In this document: piece by piece, positions 1-11,533 of the stretch
Position numbering within the stretch: the stretch's first letter is position 1
Layout of the letters: each line of letters begins with the position of its first letter
Assembly: GCA_010015745.1 (NCBI GenBank)
Contig: ML978178.1
Location: 186,001-250,000, forward strand
Length of the DNA: 64,000 nucleotides
Source of the DNA: Setomelanomma holmii
Taxonomy: Eukaryota; Ascomycota; Dothideomycetes; Pleosporales; Phaeosphaeriaceae
Direction: 5' to 3'
Program-made: the position numbers and the translations under genes
The notes under the pieces: model-generated
Databases searched by the model: none
What the model saw: only the letters and a program-made list of their open reading frames with translations
What the model was told of the DNA's origin: nothing

Positions 1-218
1 CACTGGATGATGCTTTCCTAGGATTCGGTTTCGGCAGGCATGCATGCCCAGGTCGATTCTTTGCGTTGAACGAGATGAAGGTATTCTTTGCCCACATGCT
101 CTTGAATTATGACGTGGAGTACATGAAAGTTAGGCCAAAGCCGCTCGATACAGTGTGGCTGAAGCTGCCGTTGCACGGAGGGAAGATCCGTGTTCGACGG
201 AGGGAGACCAAGGCATAG
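1..218 (+). CDS. Cytochrome P450, C-terminal end (5' part outside window)
   Basis: The last 71 or so codons of a P450 monooxygenase read from base 3 to the TAG at 216-218. The heme-binding loop is plainly visible as FGFGRHACPGRFFA, with the axial cysteine ligand in the family pattern FxxGxxxCxG. It is followed by the short C-terminal beta region ending in RRRETKA. The N-terminal membrane anchor, I-helix and ExxR motif lie to the left of the window, so family (CYP number) and substrate cannot be assigned. The reading frame here is intact. Confidence 0.93.
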   Translation, partial: LDDAFLGFGFGRHACPGRFFALNEMKVFFAHMLLNYDVEYMKVRPKPLDTVWLKLPLHGGKIRVRRRETKA

Positions 219-455
219 CTCTTGCAGAGCTGAACTGACGATCATGTCATCGCTGGATGTAATGATGAATGAGTAATGATTCCCAAGATGAACGCCGGCT
301 CAAAGCTGTTCCATGTGTTCCCTTTCTCATGCTGCAAGAACGCCAATCGTCACCAACGCCTTGCTCGTGAATTCTAGATATATCCCATGTTGCGCCTGAA
401 AGTAGAGCCACTCCGCAGCGGAACTGGACGTCAAAGGCGTTGCATATTCTTAGCC

Positions 456-1907
456 TTATTTGAAGAGGACATCGATAGAATCCATGTCCTCAACTTCAGA
501 GTCGGCTATTGTGTCCATGGGCGCTAGGCGATCGCCATCAAACATGAGAGTGATTGGCTGAGACTTTGGGACATCCCTACGCTGCTTGTAGGCGTCCGCA
601 ATGTGGCCGAATGTTGTGTCCTGACCAGTGAGTGTTAGCTCACCAGCTGAGACTTCATTGGCATGATCGGCAAAGTGACCCACCGGGTTGACAGAAAGCC
701 TGAAGTCTTCCTTGCCCTTTGCCTTCATGATCAGCCGTAATTTCTGTACTTTGGATATGGGTTCCGGCGTTGGCTCCCTCTCTTCGACTATAAGGGTCGG
801 GGCTGCAGCAAGCCTTTTTGCCGCTGCCTCGGCAGCTTCCTCTCTCTTGTACTGCTGAAAGAGCTCATCCGTCCAGGCTTCCACATGCACTTTCGGCAGG
901 TTCATGTCATCGTAGACGTTGGTGTCGCCTTCAATGGAGACATTGCCTTTCGCATCGACCTGTATGCCGAGCCGCTTGATGGTGGTACTATCGTAAACAC
1001 GAGTACCTTTCCACGTGAAGAAGACATTCTTGCTCATCTCAGGTGTATACCCTTGCTTGCCGCACCAGGCAAGGCGGGTCTTCTCAAGCGTGCTATCGAT
1101 GCGGACTTTGACCATGAGGGGCTTCGCATCCGGTATCTCGGGGCTGATGAAGAGTTGAGCAACTGGCGCTTTTGCACGCTCGCCGTTGGCTGAGGGCATG
1201 GTGTGCTCTCGATTTGCGGCTCGCTCTCGCGCTTTTGCGGCCAATGCAGCCAGCACAGGGTCTAGCACCTCTTCAGGCTCGTCATCGTCCTCGGGGCGGG
1301 GCTTCAAGGGCCGCACTGCGATGTCTTGCTGGGGCTGCTCTTGCCAGAAGGGACAGTCAACGGCGGAGTTGACATTGAAGGACTTGGAATTGTAATCCGA
1401 ATCGTCATCATCGTCGTCTCCAGAGTCACCGAGGTCAATGATGATCGACTTCTTGTTGTCTTTCGGAGACGAGGCTGATCTGGCGAGAGTATTGTACCGG
1501 GCTGCGAGCGAGTCGGGTGGAGGCTTCGGTGGTGCAGGCGAGTGTGGTGTGCTACTACTACGACTGTTTGTGTCAGCAGTGGAACAATGCTATGGTTGCG
1601 TGTATGCCTACGCCTTGCTGCCTGTTCTTTGCGCATCACTGCTTGATCCGCTCCTGGCTAGTATGGGCTCATCGCAATCGGTCGACACCTTGCGCCGCTT
1701 TTTGTCGCTATGCTTGGTGCGCTTCTTTGCTTCGACCTTGCGTTGCTTCTCTTCTTCGAGGCGGTGCTGCTCGGCGACAATCTTCTGGAAATCGTTGGCA
1801 TGGCTAAACATGTCGTCCCCCTCATTCTTGGGCGCATCTTGCCATGCTGCACGCTTGAAGAACGAGCGCTTCTTCGGAGCGGGCGGGCCTTCAGCCGAAT
1901 CTGTCAT
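456..1907 (-). CDS. Rad60/Esc2/NIP45-family protein with two SUMO-like domains
   Basis: Two exons, 1612-1907 and 456-1563, join over a 48-nt intron (1564-1611; donor GTAGGC, branch CTGAC, acceptor CAG) and give about 467 aa. The start at 1907 opens with the PKKRSFFKRAAW signature usual for fungal Rad60-like proteins. A Lys-rich helix, Ser/Pro linker and acidic patch (run of six Asp) follow. Two SUMO-like folds come next: a divergent one in the middle (LMVKVRIDSTLEKTRLAW onward) and a C-terminal Rad60-SLD ending in a SUMO-like IDVLFK. Family members are nuclear, bind the SUMO E2 Ubc9 and help resolve recombination intermediates during replication stress. It is divergent from LSM6 with about 320 bp between starts. 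The product class is confident; the precise ortholog (Rad60 or Esc2) is not. Confidence 0.87.
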
Positions 1908-2229
1908 GACGATATCAGAGGCATAGAGTGTAGTAGCGAAGTGTTGCTGGTCGTAGACATGGAACAGCGTACTGAAGTAAGAGTCGTGCGCGACTGTCGC
2001 GACAGGGCTTCGGAGAGGCACAGTGGGGCTGAACGCGCTGTCACGCTTTTCGTGAAAGAAGCGGCCCGTGCTTCAGCACTCATTCACCTTCGCAGCACCA
2101 CTCCGCTGCGGCACAGCACGAGCCATCACGATATCCGACGACAAGATCGACCTCGCAACCCACACACCTGCTTGTGGTATATAACGTTTTTGCAGGCAAG
2201 CTCTTCTCTCAAGCCACAGTCATCTCAGC

Positions 2230-2597
2230 ATGTCGACCAACGGCGAGAGCCCAGCACCAGAGGCTGCAGGCGACTCAAGAGATCCCAGCGGTTTCTTGAG
2301 CGAGATCATTGGTGCTTCCGTCACCGTCAAGCTCAACTCTGGCATTGTGTACAAAGGTGTGTATACTAGTACCAGCATGTGCCGAGTTGTACTCACATCT
2401 GTCAGGTGATCTGCAATCTGTCGATGGCTATATGAACATTGCTCTCGAGCGGTGTAAGGAGGTTGCTGAGGGTCGAATTATTCGAAATTGGGGCGATGCC
2501 TTCGTTCGTGGTAACAATGGTTCGTGCCTTCTCCGTTACATCCTATACGTTTGCTAAAACCCTTCTAGTCACATATATCTGCGCAGACAACGCTTAG
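2230..2597 (+). CDS. LSM6: U6 snRNA-associated Sm-like protein LSm6
   Basis: Three exons (2230-2356, 2406-2519, 2569-2597) give 89 aa. The introns are 49 nt each, with GTGTGT and GTTCGT donors. The Sm fold is evident: Sm1 (FLSEIIGASVTVKLNSG, YKGDLQSVDGYMN) and Sm2 (IIRNWGDAFVRGNN), matching LSm6 in length and in the MNIALERCKE strand. LSm6 is a subunit of the LSm2-8 ring on U6 snRNA in the nucleus and of the LSm1-7 ring in cytoplasmic mRNA decay. The last coding exon is only nine codons, a layout common for this gene in fungi. The promoter is shared with the divergent Rad60-like gene. Confidence 0.95.
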
Positions 2598-3176
2598 CCT
2601 GGCAGACTCACTAGGTCGCGCTTTTTTTTGAAGGGTCTCTACTGGACGAAGGAAGATCTGACTATCTCGCCTGGTTGCAAACGCCACGTCGCGCTGGAGC
2701 AGGAAATAGAATTGTGTATCGAAGATATCCAGCTAGATGCTTAGGTGTCGATTTGAAACAGCTCGAAGGCATCTTGCATTACTTTTGCGAGCTTGGCCTG
2801 TGGTGCAAGTTCAGAGCGTTGCAAACGACGAGTCTGGCGCGAGATGCTCTCACTTTCACTGTTCACCATACCTGTGCAATCCCACACCGGCCTGCCATTC
2901 CGGAGTTATGTCATGCGTCGAGAGCTCGCTCACTTCCTTTCTGTTGCTTTCCTCTCGTTTCACTGCGTCACATAGATCGTGTGTGTTTTCGGGCGTACTC
3001 ACTTGAGTGCGTTCTTCCGCTACCTGCTAGTATCACAGGATCAGTTCCTTCCTCATACAGAATCCTCTCCGTCATCAAGAACCTGCGCGATAACACGTCA
3101 ACCTCACCCCACGCGGACGCACTACTACCGACCAACGACTCCGAAGAGAGCCATTCTCGGTTTCCACACGGCTGAC
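2598..3176. other. Intergenic stretch, LSM6 to hypothetical gene
   Basis: LSM6 3' region and leader of the next gene. An open frame continues upstream of 3177 to about 2979, but its composition is not protein-like, so I treat it as leader. A T-run (about 2621-2629) follows the LSM6 stop. No other feature seen. Confidence 0.5.
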
Positions 3177-4424
3177 ATGCCCGCAGCGCGGCGTTCACGT
3201 CTGCAGTTCCCCAAGTACACTGCGAAACTAGACACCAAAAGCAAAGCACGACGGGAAAGCAAAGTCCAGAATGAACCAAGCGCAAGCCATCGCGATCATA
3301 TCTCGGCCAAGCCTGCCATAGCGACGGCTGCGCATCGGACTCGGAAACCCATTGACCAAGCAGCGACCGTGGCGAAGGAGATGGAGTGGAGCACCAGTAT
3401 GTTCGAAGACACCACCGAGGAAGCGACTGAGGGCATGCCCAACTTCTTCTCTAAAAGCAGAGTTCCATCTATGGTTGAATTGGCCTCCATGGGCCACCTC
3501 CGCCGCGAGCTTGGGATAGCAGCCAACGCACTGGACAGCGACTCTACCGACGACGAGTCCGCCACCACCATCGCGGTCGATTGGGCAGATTCACCTTCAC
3601 AATCGCTGATACTACAGGCCCCTGTATGTGTTGTTAGGGACGGCGAGCTTCGCGAGGTGCATCAACCAGAAATTGCGAGCTCGCTATGTGCATCGCTAGC
3701 ACGCACGCTCATCCCATCTTCGACATTCCTACAAACGCTCGTGAACCTTTTCGCTGGGCGCAAGCGTGTGCGGAAGAAGGAGGAGACTACGATACATCCT
3801 GAGGCCGAGCCGGTTTCAACTGATGCTCCATCAAACGCTGAGATCTCACAGTTGGAAGAACCACACCAACCGATATACGAAATAGTCGAACCCTCGTCGC
3901 CCATCAAATGCCTGCCACGACTTACACACCGACAAGTCATTCCGCAAATAATACATCCCGACGCAGATCGACGAGCCTACAAGGACATTTCAGCAGCCCC
4001 CGCGCACAAACACTTTGGCAGGGCTGACTTAGCCGAAGACATCTTCACACCCTCAAGCATCCAGCGAGGTTTCAGGACACCAAGCAGGACCCCTTCCCCA
4101 CCATTGGGCCATCGGCGCAATCATTCCACGAGTAGATTGCTAGATCGCGACCGTGATGTATGGGCCTGCTGGCACTCCAAGCACTCAAGTCCCGAGAGCA
4201 GCATATTCTCTCGCACTTCCTCGGCGGTTGACATGATGAAGCTGCGCACTGTGAACGCGAATGGGATTCGTGGAGACCGAATCTCAAGACACAGGATTGG
4301 GCAGGACTTTACGCCGGAACCTTCTCCCCAGAAGGAGCCTGTCATAACTGACTACTCTTCAGAGCGAGTGTATCCGGACCCATTGGAAGACGGAGATCAC
4401 TTCAACGAGACGTTGTGTTGGTGA
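3177..4424 (+). CDS. Hypothetical protein, Ser/Thr-rich, about 415 aa
   Basis: Single-exon frame. I start it at the ATG at 3177 (MPAARRSRLQFPKYTAKL), the first Met after which the sequence becomes protein-like; the frame is open further upstream but looks like leader. The protein is mostly low-complexity and charged, with one more ordered stretch (about residues 85-215) containing acidic and hydrophobic segments such as LCASLARTLIPSSTFLQTLVNLFAGRKRVRKKEE. That segment could be an amphipathic helix followed by a basic patch. The C-terminal third is Pro/Ser-rich with RTPSRTPSPP-type phosphosite motifs. No catalytic motif or membrane segment is visible and I do not recognise the family. Confidence 0.7.
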   Translation: MPAARRSRLQFPKYTAKLDTKSKARRESKVQNEPSASHRDHISAKPAIATAAHRTRKPIDQAATVAKEMEWSTSMFEDTTEEATEGMPNFFSKSRVPSMVELASMGHLRRELGIAANALDSDSTDDESATTIAVDWADSPSQSLILQAPVCVVRDGELREVHQPEIASSLCASLARTLIPSSTFLQTLVNLFAGRKRVRKKEETTIHPEAEPVSTDAPSNAEISQLEEPHQPIYEIVEPSSPIKCLPRLTHRQVIPQIIHPDADRRAYKDISAAPAHKHFGRADLAEDIFTPSSIQRGFRTPSRTPSPPLGHRRNHSTSRLLDRDRDVWACWHSKHSSPESSIFSRTSSAVDMMKLRTVNANGIRGDRISRHRIGQDFTPEPSPQKEPVITDYSSERVYPDPLEDGDHFNETLCW

Positions 4425-5043
4425 CGATATCTGCGCACGCGCTTTGAACAAAGAGCCAGACTCAGACTGGAGCTTGACCGACTTGAGACATCATCGCGAT
4501 GACCTGTTCTCGAGTAGTGTCGATTGTGAGCCTGGTCTAGGAGGCCTGCGATGCATAACCACTTTACGAGACCCAGGCATACTGGCCGAAGCTGCCGCTT
4601 CAGCTCGTCAATCGGGCAAGTTCGGGCAAGTCCGCGCAAGGGTGTGAGGGATAAAGAAGTCGGTGTTGAGTTGTTAGTGGATTACCACTCTTGCCGAAGG
4701 AGCTGCATGGAACTGTTGATCGAGCCCGACGTTTCGAATCACAGCTAGACTCGCACAACGTGCATAATGCCTCAACAACAGAAAGCATTGTGTAATGTGT
4801 AACGAGAGATGGGGCGCGAGGAGTGGCAGCACATGAGCACAGTGCTTGTATATGCGAGACAAGTGAACGATTGGATTCAGCCTGGTATAATGCTAAGCCC
4901 AACCCACAACACCAAACCACAATGCAAACCCAGAACAAATCAAAGTCGTCCAACGCCAGCGCTAATCTTCAGAGAATGTATGAACATAAAAGCCGCCAAA
5001 GTACATCAATCCAAGATACACCAAGCCAATGAGTACTCACTCC
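4425..5043. other. Intergenic, convergent 3' ends
   Basis: Between two convergent genes. Short frames on both strands are not protein-like. A/T-rich blocks near 4880-5000 may hold polyadenylation signals; nothing else seen. Confidence 0.5.
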
Positions 5044-6264
5044 CTACACCCTTCTTGGACTATTATAATTCCTCACTTCCTTTCTCCCCTCATCATCGAA
5101 CCCAGCTCGCTCCATCAACTTGGTGAAAGTAGTGTTACTACTATCCGTCGTGAGCCTGTTGTGATTCTCGCGCATGCCTGGTGCTTTGGGCGGCTCCAGG
5201 AAGCTAGGTGCTGGCATCAGGACGTCAATGGTTTCTGTGGAGCCTGTACGTGTGGGCTCGGGACAGTGCGAGCGACTGCTACGATGAGACTTGTGTTTCC
5301 GTCGCGGCGTGTGTCTGGGCGTTGTATACGGGTCTGCGTGGTTCCCTGCGCGTATGGCTGGCGGCGGAGGCGCGGGATTTGATGGTAGGCCAGTTGTAAA
5401 CCCGAAGTTGAGCTTGGGTGTCCTGTCCCACATGCTTTTGATTCTTGGTGTTAGGCCATGCACGGGCTGAGGCTGGTTGACCATGCCGGTTGCCGAATTA
5501 GGAGATGGTTGGGCTGATTGCGACCCACGTCGAATGAAGTCTGTTCGCGCGGCGTGCTGAGGATCATAGATGGGGTCGCTGATTTGGCGTGCTACGTGCC
5601 CGAAGTCGCCTGAGTAGCGCTCTTTCGATTGTGATTCGCGACGCTTCTTGATCAACCAGAGCAGACCTATGGTTACAAGGGCGCCAATGACGATACCAGG
5701 GAAAAAGCCTGCGGCGAAGGAGCGGCCATCGAAGCCGGACTGCGTCTGAACAGGCGCAGCCGCACATCCGCTAGTTTGTGATGCAGATGCAGGTCTAGTA
5801 GCGGAGGGCGTTGGGCTGGCGGAGGTTGGCGATGCAGAGGTTGTCGAGTCCTTGAAGCACATACTGCTTTTGCAACTGTAGCCCAGAGGACAGCACGTGT
5901 TGCCACATCTGGGCAGCGAGAGTCCGTCCGTGCTGGAAAGATGTAGTTGATTATCGGGGTGTAGGGTAGCGTTGAGTTGGCTGATGTCGCATGTAATGGG
6001 TTGAATGACTGCACAGTCTTGGCCATTCGGGCAACAGATGACCGATTGTACAGACGTGCTGTTCAGAGACATGCACGACGTGCCTGTCGGACAGCAGAAG
6101 TCGGCTGGGAGACCATTGCCACACTGCTGAAGATTCGACTTTCCTCCACATACCGGCGCTTGTCGTGTAAAGATGTGTGATGCGTATGCTGATGCGATTG
6201 TTGATGACAGAAAGAAAAGGGTAGATATCCTGGAAAAGCGTGGAAAAGCTGATGCTAGGGCCAT
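5044..6264 (-). CDS. Cys-rich type I membrane protein (Mid2/WSC-like layout)
   Basis: An intronless frame of 406 aa. Residues 1-28 form a signal peptide. Residues about 35-140 form a cysteine-rich ectodomain with paired-Cys motifs (QQCGNGLPADFCCPTGTSC, CGNTCCPLGYSC) resembling the granulin-like or wall-binding modules of fungal surface proteins. A Ser/Thr/Ala-rich stalk follows, then one membrane helix at about 182-205 (FFPGIVIGALVTIGLLWLI) and a 200-residue basic, Pro/Ser-rich cytosolic tail starting KKRRES. The order signal, Cys-rich, Ser/Thr stalk, helix, basic tail is that of fungal wall-stress sensors, but there is no true WSC domain, so a sensor role is inference. Likely at the plasma membrane. 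Confidence 0.8.
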   Translation of the reverse strand: MALASAFPRFSRISTLFFLSSTIASAYASHIFTRQAPVCGGKSNLQQCGNGLPADFCCPTGTSCMSLNSTSVQSVICCPNGQDCAVIQPITCDISQLNATLHPDNQLHLSSTDGLSLPRCGNTCCPLGYSCKSSMCFKDSTTSASPTSASPTPSATRPASASQTSGCAAAPVQTQSGFDGRSFAAGFFPGIVIGALVTIGLLWLIKKRRESQSKERYSGDFGHVARQISDPIYDPQHAARTDFIRRGSQSAQPSPNSATGMVNQPQPVHGLTPRIKSMWDRTPKLNFGFTTGLPSNPAPPPPAIRAGNHADPYTTPRHTPRRKHKSHRSSRSHCPEPTRTGSTETIDVLMPAPSFLEPPKAPGMRENHNRLTTDSSNTTFTKLMERAGFDDEGRKEVRNYNSPRRV

Positions 6265-6865
6265 GGCGATAGATTGTGTACGTGACTCTACTGAAAAATA
6301 GATTAATGTGGTCGACCGGCGAGCCTCGGAGATTTTGTTCGATTATAAGATTCTATCACGACGGTGTTGGAAGAAATGCGATATGAGACAACGAAACGAT
6401 CGTGCAGACCAAGAGAAACAACAAGCCTCAAGTGCGACTATGGATATATCTGTCTCCGCAATTAGACATGAACTGACACCGACCACCGCGAGTGACGTTC
6501 TTCATCGTGTCTTTGGCCTCTCGGGACCTTCCAGTGTCGGCTGTCTCGTCGCCCAGGATCTGCAAATAGAGTACTCGACGCGCCGAGTGGACAATAGCAG
6601 CTGTATGGAAAGTGATGCCATCGGCTAGCGGCGTAACAGTGGCAGATGACTCTTTGGTTTGTGTGGCTATGCAGCAGCGAGCACTTGAGTGGGTGAAACA
6701 TAGCAGGCGGCTGCAGCTGTCTCGAAGTTGGGGAATGTCTGGGAAGGGCACGTCGTGATTGGCTGAGGCAGTTAGCGCGTCATGGTGCTGGGGAAAAAAG
6801 ACGAGCTGCGAGCATTCGACAAGCCAGCGACTGCTGCTTCGACGCTTCCTTATTCAGTACCGGAC
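6265..6865. other. Divergent promoter region
   Basis: Shared upstream region of the Cys-rich membrane protein (leftward) and the mitoribosomal protein (rightward). The short frames here are not protein-like. No clear TATA box seen. Confidence 0.5.
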
Positions 6866-7865
6866 ATGATGATAATACGCTGCCTGGGCCGGCGGCCGGG
6901 TGCGTTCCAGTCTTTGGCGAGGGATTCATGTGTATGCACTCCGCCGTGGTCGTGCAATGGGTCGGTTGGGTACTGACGGCTGCATAGAGAGTGTCGCGCT
7001 TCACACGCAGCATCTACACAGTGCCCACGCTGCTGAATCATGTCGAGCTGCAGCAGCGCGGAGTTCCGGGGCTGCTCAGCACCACGGGCTTCCAGCAGGC
7101 CTATACCGAGTACCAGCAGCACATGATCGATGAGCTCAATGCATCAACTGATGGTATGATTGGGTGTGGAGGACAGCGGGAAACGGACAGAGGCTCACTA
7201 CTGCAACAGGCACTCCTTACGAGAACCAAGACCCCAAGTCGCTCGTCATCGAGTTCGCCCGTGACCCGGCCAAGGCATATGCCTTCAACGTCGCCAGCAT
7301 GGCCTTCAACAACCACTTCTTCTTCCGTGGCATCAACACGAACCCGGACGTGCAGTCGCAGCCCTCACAAGACCTCACAAACCAAATACGCAAGGACTTC
7401 TCCTCGGTGGAAACACTGCGCGAGACCTTCCTCGCAACCGCAGAGGCCATGTTCGGCCCAGGCTTCGTATGGCTCGTCCAGACAAACGACGCGCAATTTG
7501 GCAGTCTGAGAATACTGCCCACATATCTTGCAGGCTCGCCGCTGTCTGGCGCACACTATAGGCGGCAGTCACACGATCTGAATACCCACAATGCCGACTC
7601 GTACCAGGCGCTGAACAAGGTCGGCGCGTTTGGAGCAGCAGCGAAGCAGAACACACAACCAAAGAAGCCTTTGGGTGGAGTTGATGTAATACCGCTATTG
7701 TGCGTCAACACCTGGGAGCATGTCTGGCTGCACGACTACGGTGTCAAGAAAAAGCGAAAGTACCTTGAGGCGTGGTGGGACAAGATTGATTGGGACTTGG
7801 TCAGGCAGAACGCAAACATCTCGCCCAGAAACTCTCAGAACCAGAGACGGTTTGAATTTGAGTGA
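6866..7865 (+). CDS. RSM26: Mitochondrial small-subunit ribosomal protein Rsm26-like (Fe/Mn-SOD fold)
   Basis: Three exons: 6866-6931, 6988-7153 and 7210-7865, with GTATGC and GTATGA donors, giving 295 aa. Exon 1 encodes an Arg-rich, acid-poor leader (MMIIRCLGRRPGAFQSLARD) typical of a mitochondrial presequence. The rest has the Fe/Mn superoxide dismutase fold: an N-terminal helical hairpin, the MAFNNHFFFRGI region, and a C-terminal domain with WEHVWLHDYGVKKKRKYLEAWW. In this mitoribosomal branch (Rsm26/Mrp1) the SOD scaffold is structural and metal ligands are partly lost. Here the first hairpin ELQQRGVPGLLSTTGF lacks the His ligand pattern of active SODs. It would work in the 37S mitochondrial subunit. 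A second in-frame ATG at 6869 is an equally possible start. Confidence 0.88.
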
Positions 7866-8956
7866 AATCAGGTTTACAAACATTGCATGTAAACTTTCTG
7901 CATAAGACAACAAAAACAGCATGACTTGCATTGTCGGTGTTGGGTGTCTTTCTTGCGAATTTTGCTGTACAAATACAAAGCATCCTCAAGGGTTGGGGTT
8001 TCGGGCAGTCTCTAGCAGAAATTGCTATGTATATGTGAATCATAGGGATGCAGAAGGGTGGTCGCTGCCCGAAGCTGCCGGTGTGTGTGGCGCTTGGCAA
8101 CCGGACCTTCAAGACACGCCTTCCTCGTATAGCAGCTGCACACGATAACACTCACCAATCAATACGCGGCATGGATTGCAACCTCTAGCAAACATGCGTG
8201 ACCTCTTCTCTCCATACATTCTGATGAACTATCCCAACGATGCCAGCTTGTGTCTCGCAGCACTGACATCAGGCCACGCACTGTCGCAAAAACTGCCGCC
8301 TTCTCCAGTTCTTCACCGGACGATCTGCCATACCCATCCCGGACGAATATGCCCTAGGCTGATTTACCTCACCACGCGCTGTTGACTTGTCAGCTTGAGC
8401 CTCCAAAGAATGTCAGGTGGCCGACTGCGTCCGTATAGCCGGCGTTGTATGTGCCATACCATTGGCACGTTTTTTGTGCGCCACAGTGGCATTTCACTCA
8501 GATTTGTCGAGGAAGTTCGACAGTGAACACACACGAGACCCAGTATGACCTGAGCGACGACTCATGATGTGTCGATGTTGCTGGCGAGACAGATGTCCTG
8601 TTTGGGTTGTTCGGCATAGCACTGGAGCCTTACACTTGGAGACTGTTACCATAACTTGTCTCTAGCACCGCCTCACCCGTATCCGCGGCAAGCGTGCGAG
8701 GATCTTCGCCGAGCCTGCAGTTCGCTCTGGTCGGCCAACAGTTCGTTTGCTGCAACCCATTCCTAGCTACCAGCCAATCGTAGCGGCCTGATCTCCGCTT
8801 CTGGGGTCACGGTCAACGTTGCCCTGCGTTAGACGCGCCATGACCTCACGGATGCGCCAGAACACAGATCGAAGGCATTCGATACTTCTTGGGTAATTCC
8901 CCAATGTCTCCACTCCAAACCTCTGACTGTCCGACTTGGACTTTCGATACAGCAAA
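7866..8956. other. Intergenic stretch, 1.1 kb
   Basis: Downstream of the Rsm26-like gene and upstream of the next one. Frames in it are short and not protein-like, and no RNA gene was recognised. Confidence 0.5.
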
Positions 8957-11466
8957 ATGATGGCAGTGCTCGACTCAATATTGCCGGTGGTTTTCAGAAG
9001 CTCTGCGCTTGCCCTCGAGCTTTACCGTGTTGCTGCCTCTGGCCAAAACGAGACTGCAAGGGGCCTCATCAGGGCAGCAGGTGCAATAAACAATTTTGCC
9101 TCGACTCTGAAACAGATAGGGACGATCGTCAAGGAGGACGATCGGTTGCCTTCCCCCGAAGTAAGTCACACTTTCAAGTCCAATGCCTTCCTCTCGAAAA
9201 ATACGTTCTGCCAAGGCTATCTTCATGCGGAACATTTTCGAGGAATTCTCGTGAGCAAAGAAGACACTCCTTGAGCACTTCCTGTATGCTTCGCTGCGTA
9301 AATCGGATCTGCGAACGTCAAACTCTCTACGAGACTGCACTGACTTCACTTATAGGCTATTGAAACGTTGGAAGACATTATCGAGCAGTCTCAAGCCGTC
9401 TCATCTGAGCTCGAATCACTCGCTTCCCTTGTCAACGACGAGGAACAGGATGCAAGCCATGGCCGACAAGTCCAGGACCAAAAAGGTCATCATCGAGATG
9501 ATTCTTTCCCAACAAGGCTGGCATATATGACATCACACCTTGAAGCTCTGCGGGCAACACTTTCTGTACTGTTACAGACTCTCAACACAGCACAGAGCAT
9601 CATATGGTCCAAGTAAGCCACTCTCAAACGTTGTCATGTGTTCGCTGCATCTGTGGTCTCTTCCAATTACCCTCGTTGAAGCGTAAAGCAGTTGGACATT
9701 CCAGCAGTCGTTGGTGGCACTAGCATATTTGCGCTTAGATGTTCTTGAGTCGATGAACCTGCAAGGGTTTTTGCTGACCATAACATAGGCTTCGCCCGAC
9801 CATAGTACCACAGCATGCTGCAAAGGCTGTGGCGAACGAATGGCTCCAGCTCGAGACTCTCATCACCGAACAACAATTATCCATTATGTCTACTACAAAA
9901 TCACACGAACAGATATCTGTATCGGGTTCGCTTTTCTTGATGGAAGCCGACAGCTCGCAGAGTCTCATTGCTGCTGAACAAGGCACCGGGCCAAGCCCGG
10001 CTGATCTCCATCGGTACCAATCTCAAGATGAGCAGATTGTGAGCCTTGATAAGACATCACGAGCTGAGTCTACTTGGCTGCTGGCCATCCGGAAGATTAC
10101 TTTTTCACAATCTGAACTCCTGTTGGATCGGTGGACGTGCCTGCCACAGATCGATTCTCAATTACGAGAGGCCCAACGGGATCTTCGCATGCAGCAGAGA
10201 GACTCCCAGCAGCCTATGGTCGAGTCTGACAGCGAGGATGACGAAGATCGACAAAAGCCGTCGAGCACTGGGACCAGAATAAGGTCGCCACGACGCAGAT
10301 CTGGCAGTGTTCAACCACTATTCACTGAGGTCAATGCACGCTCGATTCCGGCACGAGAGTCAAAGTATGGACCAACTGCGCCACTTTCCCCTGCTGCGTC
10401 ACCTAGAAGTTCGCGAAGTGGTCTCGCAGCTCCATCATTTGGACATGATTCGCCGGTTTCGCCGGTTTCGCCGCGGTCGAGCATCGGCAGTCTTCCAGTT
10501 GAAGCTGCAGCTGCAGTTGAAGCACAAGAGGAGGATGAAGACATCAATCTTGAGATTCCATGGCAGCTATGCACGCGTAAGCACTACTGGAAGTATATTG
10601 ACGGAAGGATAATCGGCCGCAACACTGAGCAGCTGCCATCGGTCGCGTCCTTGGAACGCCATAGCTGGACCGAGATTATGGCGAGCTGGGTCTGCAAGGA
10701 AGCAATCCGGGAAGCTGGCTACAAGTTTACCCAGGTCCAGAAAGATGTGCAAGATGGCAGACGTACTAAGCTTGAAACGTGCTTCTGCATTGAGCGGCCC
10801 CTACAGTTTGAACAGGTAAAGCAATTGGTCGAACGAACGGTAGAGATATATCGACAGAAGAAGCCACCTTCTCCAGCCCCACAAGCTAGGCGATCGTCAT
10901 TCAATCGGCCACCGCCAGTGGATCGCGATCGTACTCCTGTTCCGCACAAGACCCACCCGCCGATGGGCAGACCAGCTGGCTCAACGTCGATCCCACCACT
11001 GGCGCCCCCTCCTTTGAGTCGGTCAATATCCACACCTGGACCAGGACCGATGCCAGGCTTCCACCAAATGCAGAATCCGCACGCCTCGAATCTACAAATT
11101 CCAATTCCGCCCGGACCATACTCGACATCTGTACCACAAAATCCGTACACTCCTCAAATGTTATACAACTCTCCGCAAGCAATGTACCCGCCAAATGTCA
11201 CTTTCAGCAATCCAGCCATTCCGCCGCATCTCCAGCCTTATGTGCCGCAATCGCCGTTGAGGAACTCGCACCTCCATCCTCATGCAAAGTCGAAGTACGA
11301 TGATGATTTCACGACGTCTGAGTCAGATAGTGGCGAGGACAGGAGGAGACGTAGGTCGAAGTCGAGGAGTAGGGACTTGAAGAAGAAGAAGAGTCACAAT
11401 AAGAGTAAGGCCGCTGGGTTATTAATGGGGGTTGGGGGATTAACGGCACTACTCGATGGACTGTGA
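8957..11466 (+). CDS. Large protein with helical N-terminus, disordered middle and basic/glycine-rich tail
   Basis: Three exons (8957-9160, 9356-9612, 9789-11466) give about 712 aa. Introns start GTAAGT and GTAAGC, and the second carries branch GCTGACC before ATAG. Residues 1-150 form amphipathic helices (LDSILPVVFRSSALALELYR; GLIRAAGAINNFASTLKQIG) resembling the helical N-terminal domains of fungal STAND or HeLo-like proteins, though I cannot confirm that family. The middle has an acidic patch, SPVSPVSPR repeats, a more ordered block with conserved-looking Trp/Tyr (residues about 345-455), and a Pro-rich region. The C-terminus has a Ser/Asp block, an Arg/Lys-rich segment and a hydrophobic glycine-rich end (LLMGVGGLTALLDGL). 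No NTPase motif is present. Function unknown. Confidence 0.8.
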
Positions 11467-11511
11467 GTGGCTTGTAAGACGCAATTTCTTTACGGCCGAC
11501 ATACGTTTTGA

Positions 11512-11533
11512 ATGATGATGATGATGATGATGA
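11512..11533. repeat. ATG/GAT trinucleotide microsatellite
   Basis: Seven uninterrupted ATG units, about 50 bp downstream of the stop codon of the preceding gene and outside any coding frame I accept. It is a simple-sequence tract, likely length-variable between strains. Confidence 0.9.

Noticed and set aside
2979..3176. Upstream extension of the 415-aa hypothetical protein
   Set aside because: In frame but not protein-like; the ATG at 3177 begins the sensible sequence.
10311..11194. Minus-strand frames opposite the 712-aa gene
   Set aside because: Shadows of Pro/Ser-rich coding sequence.
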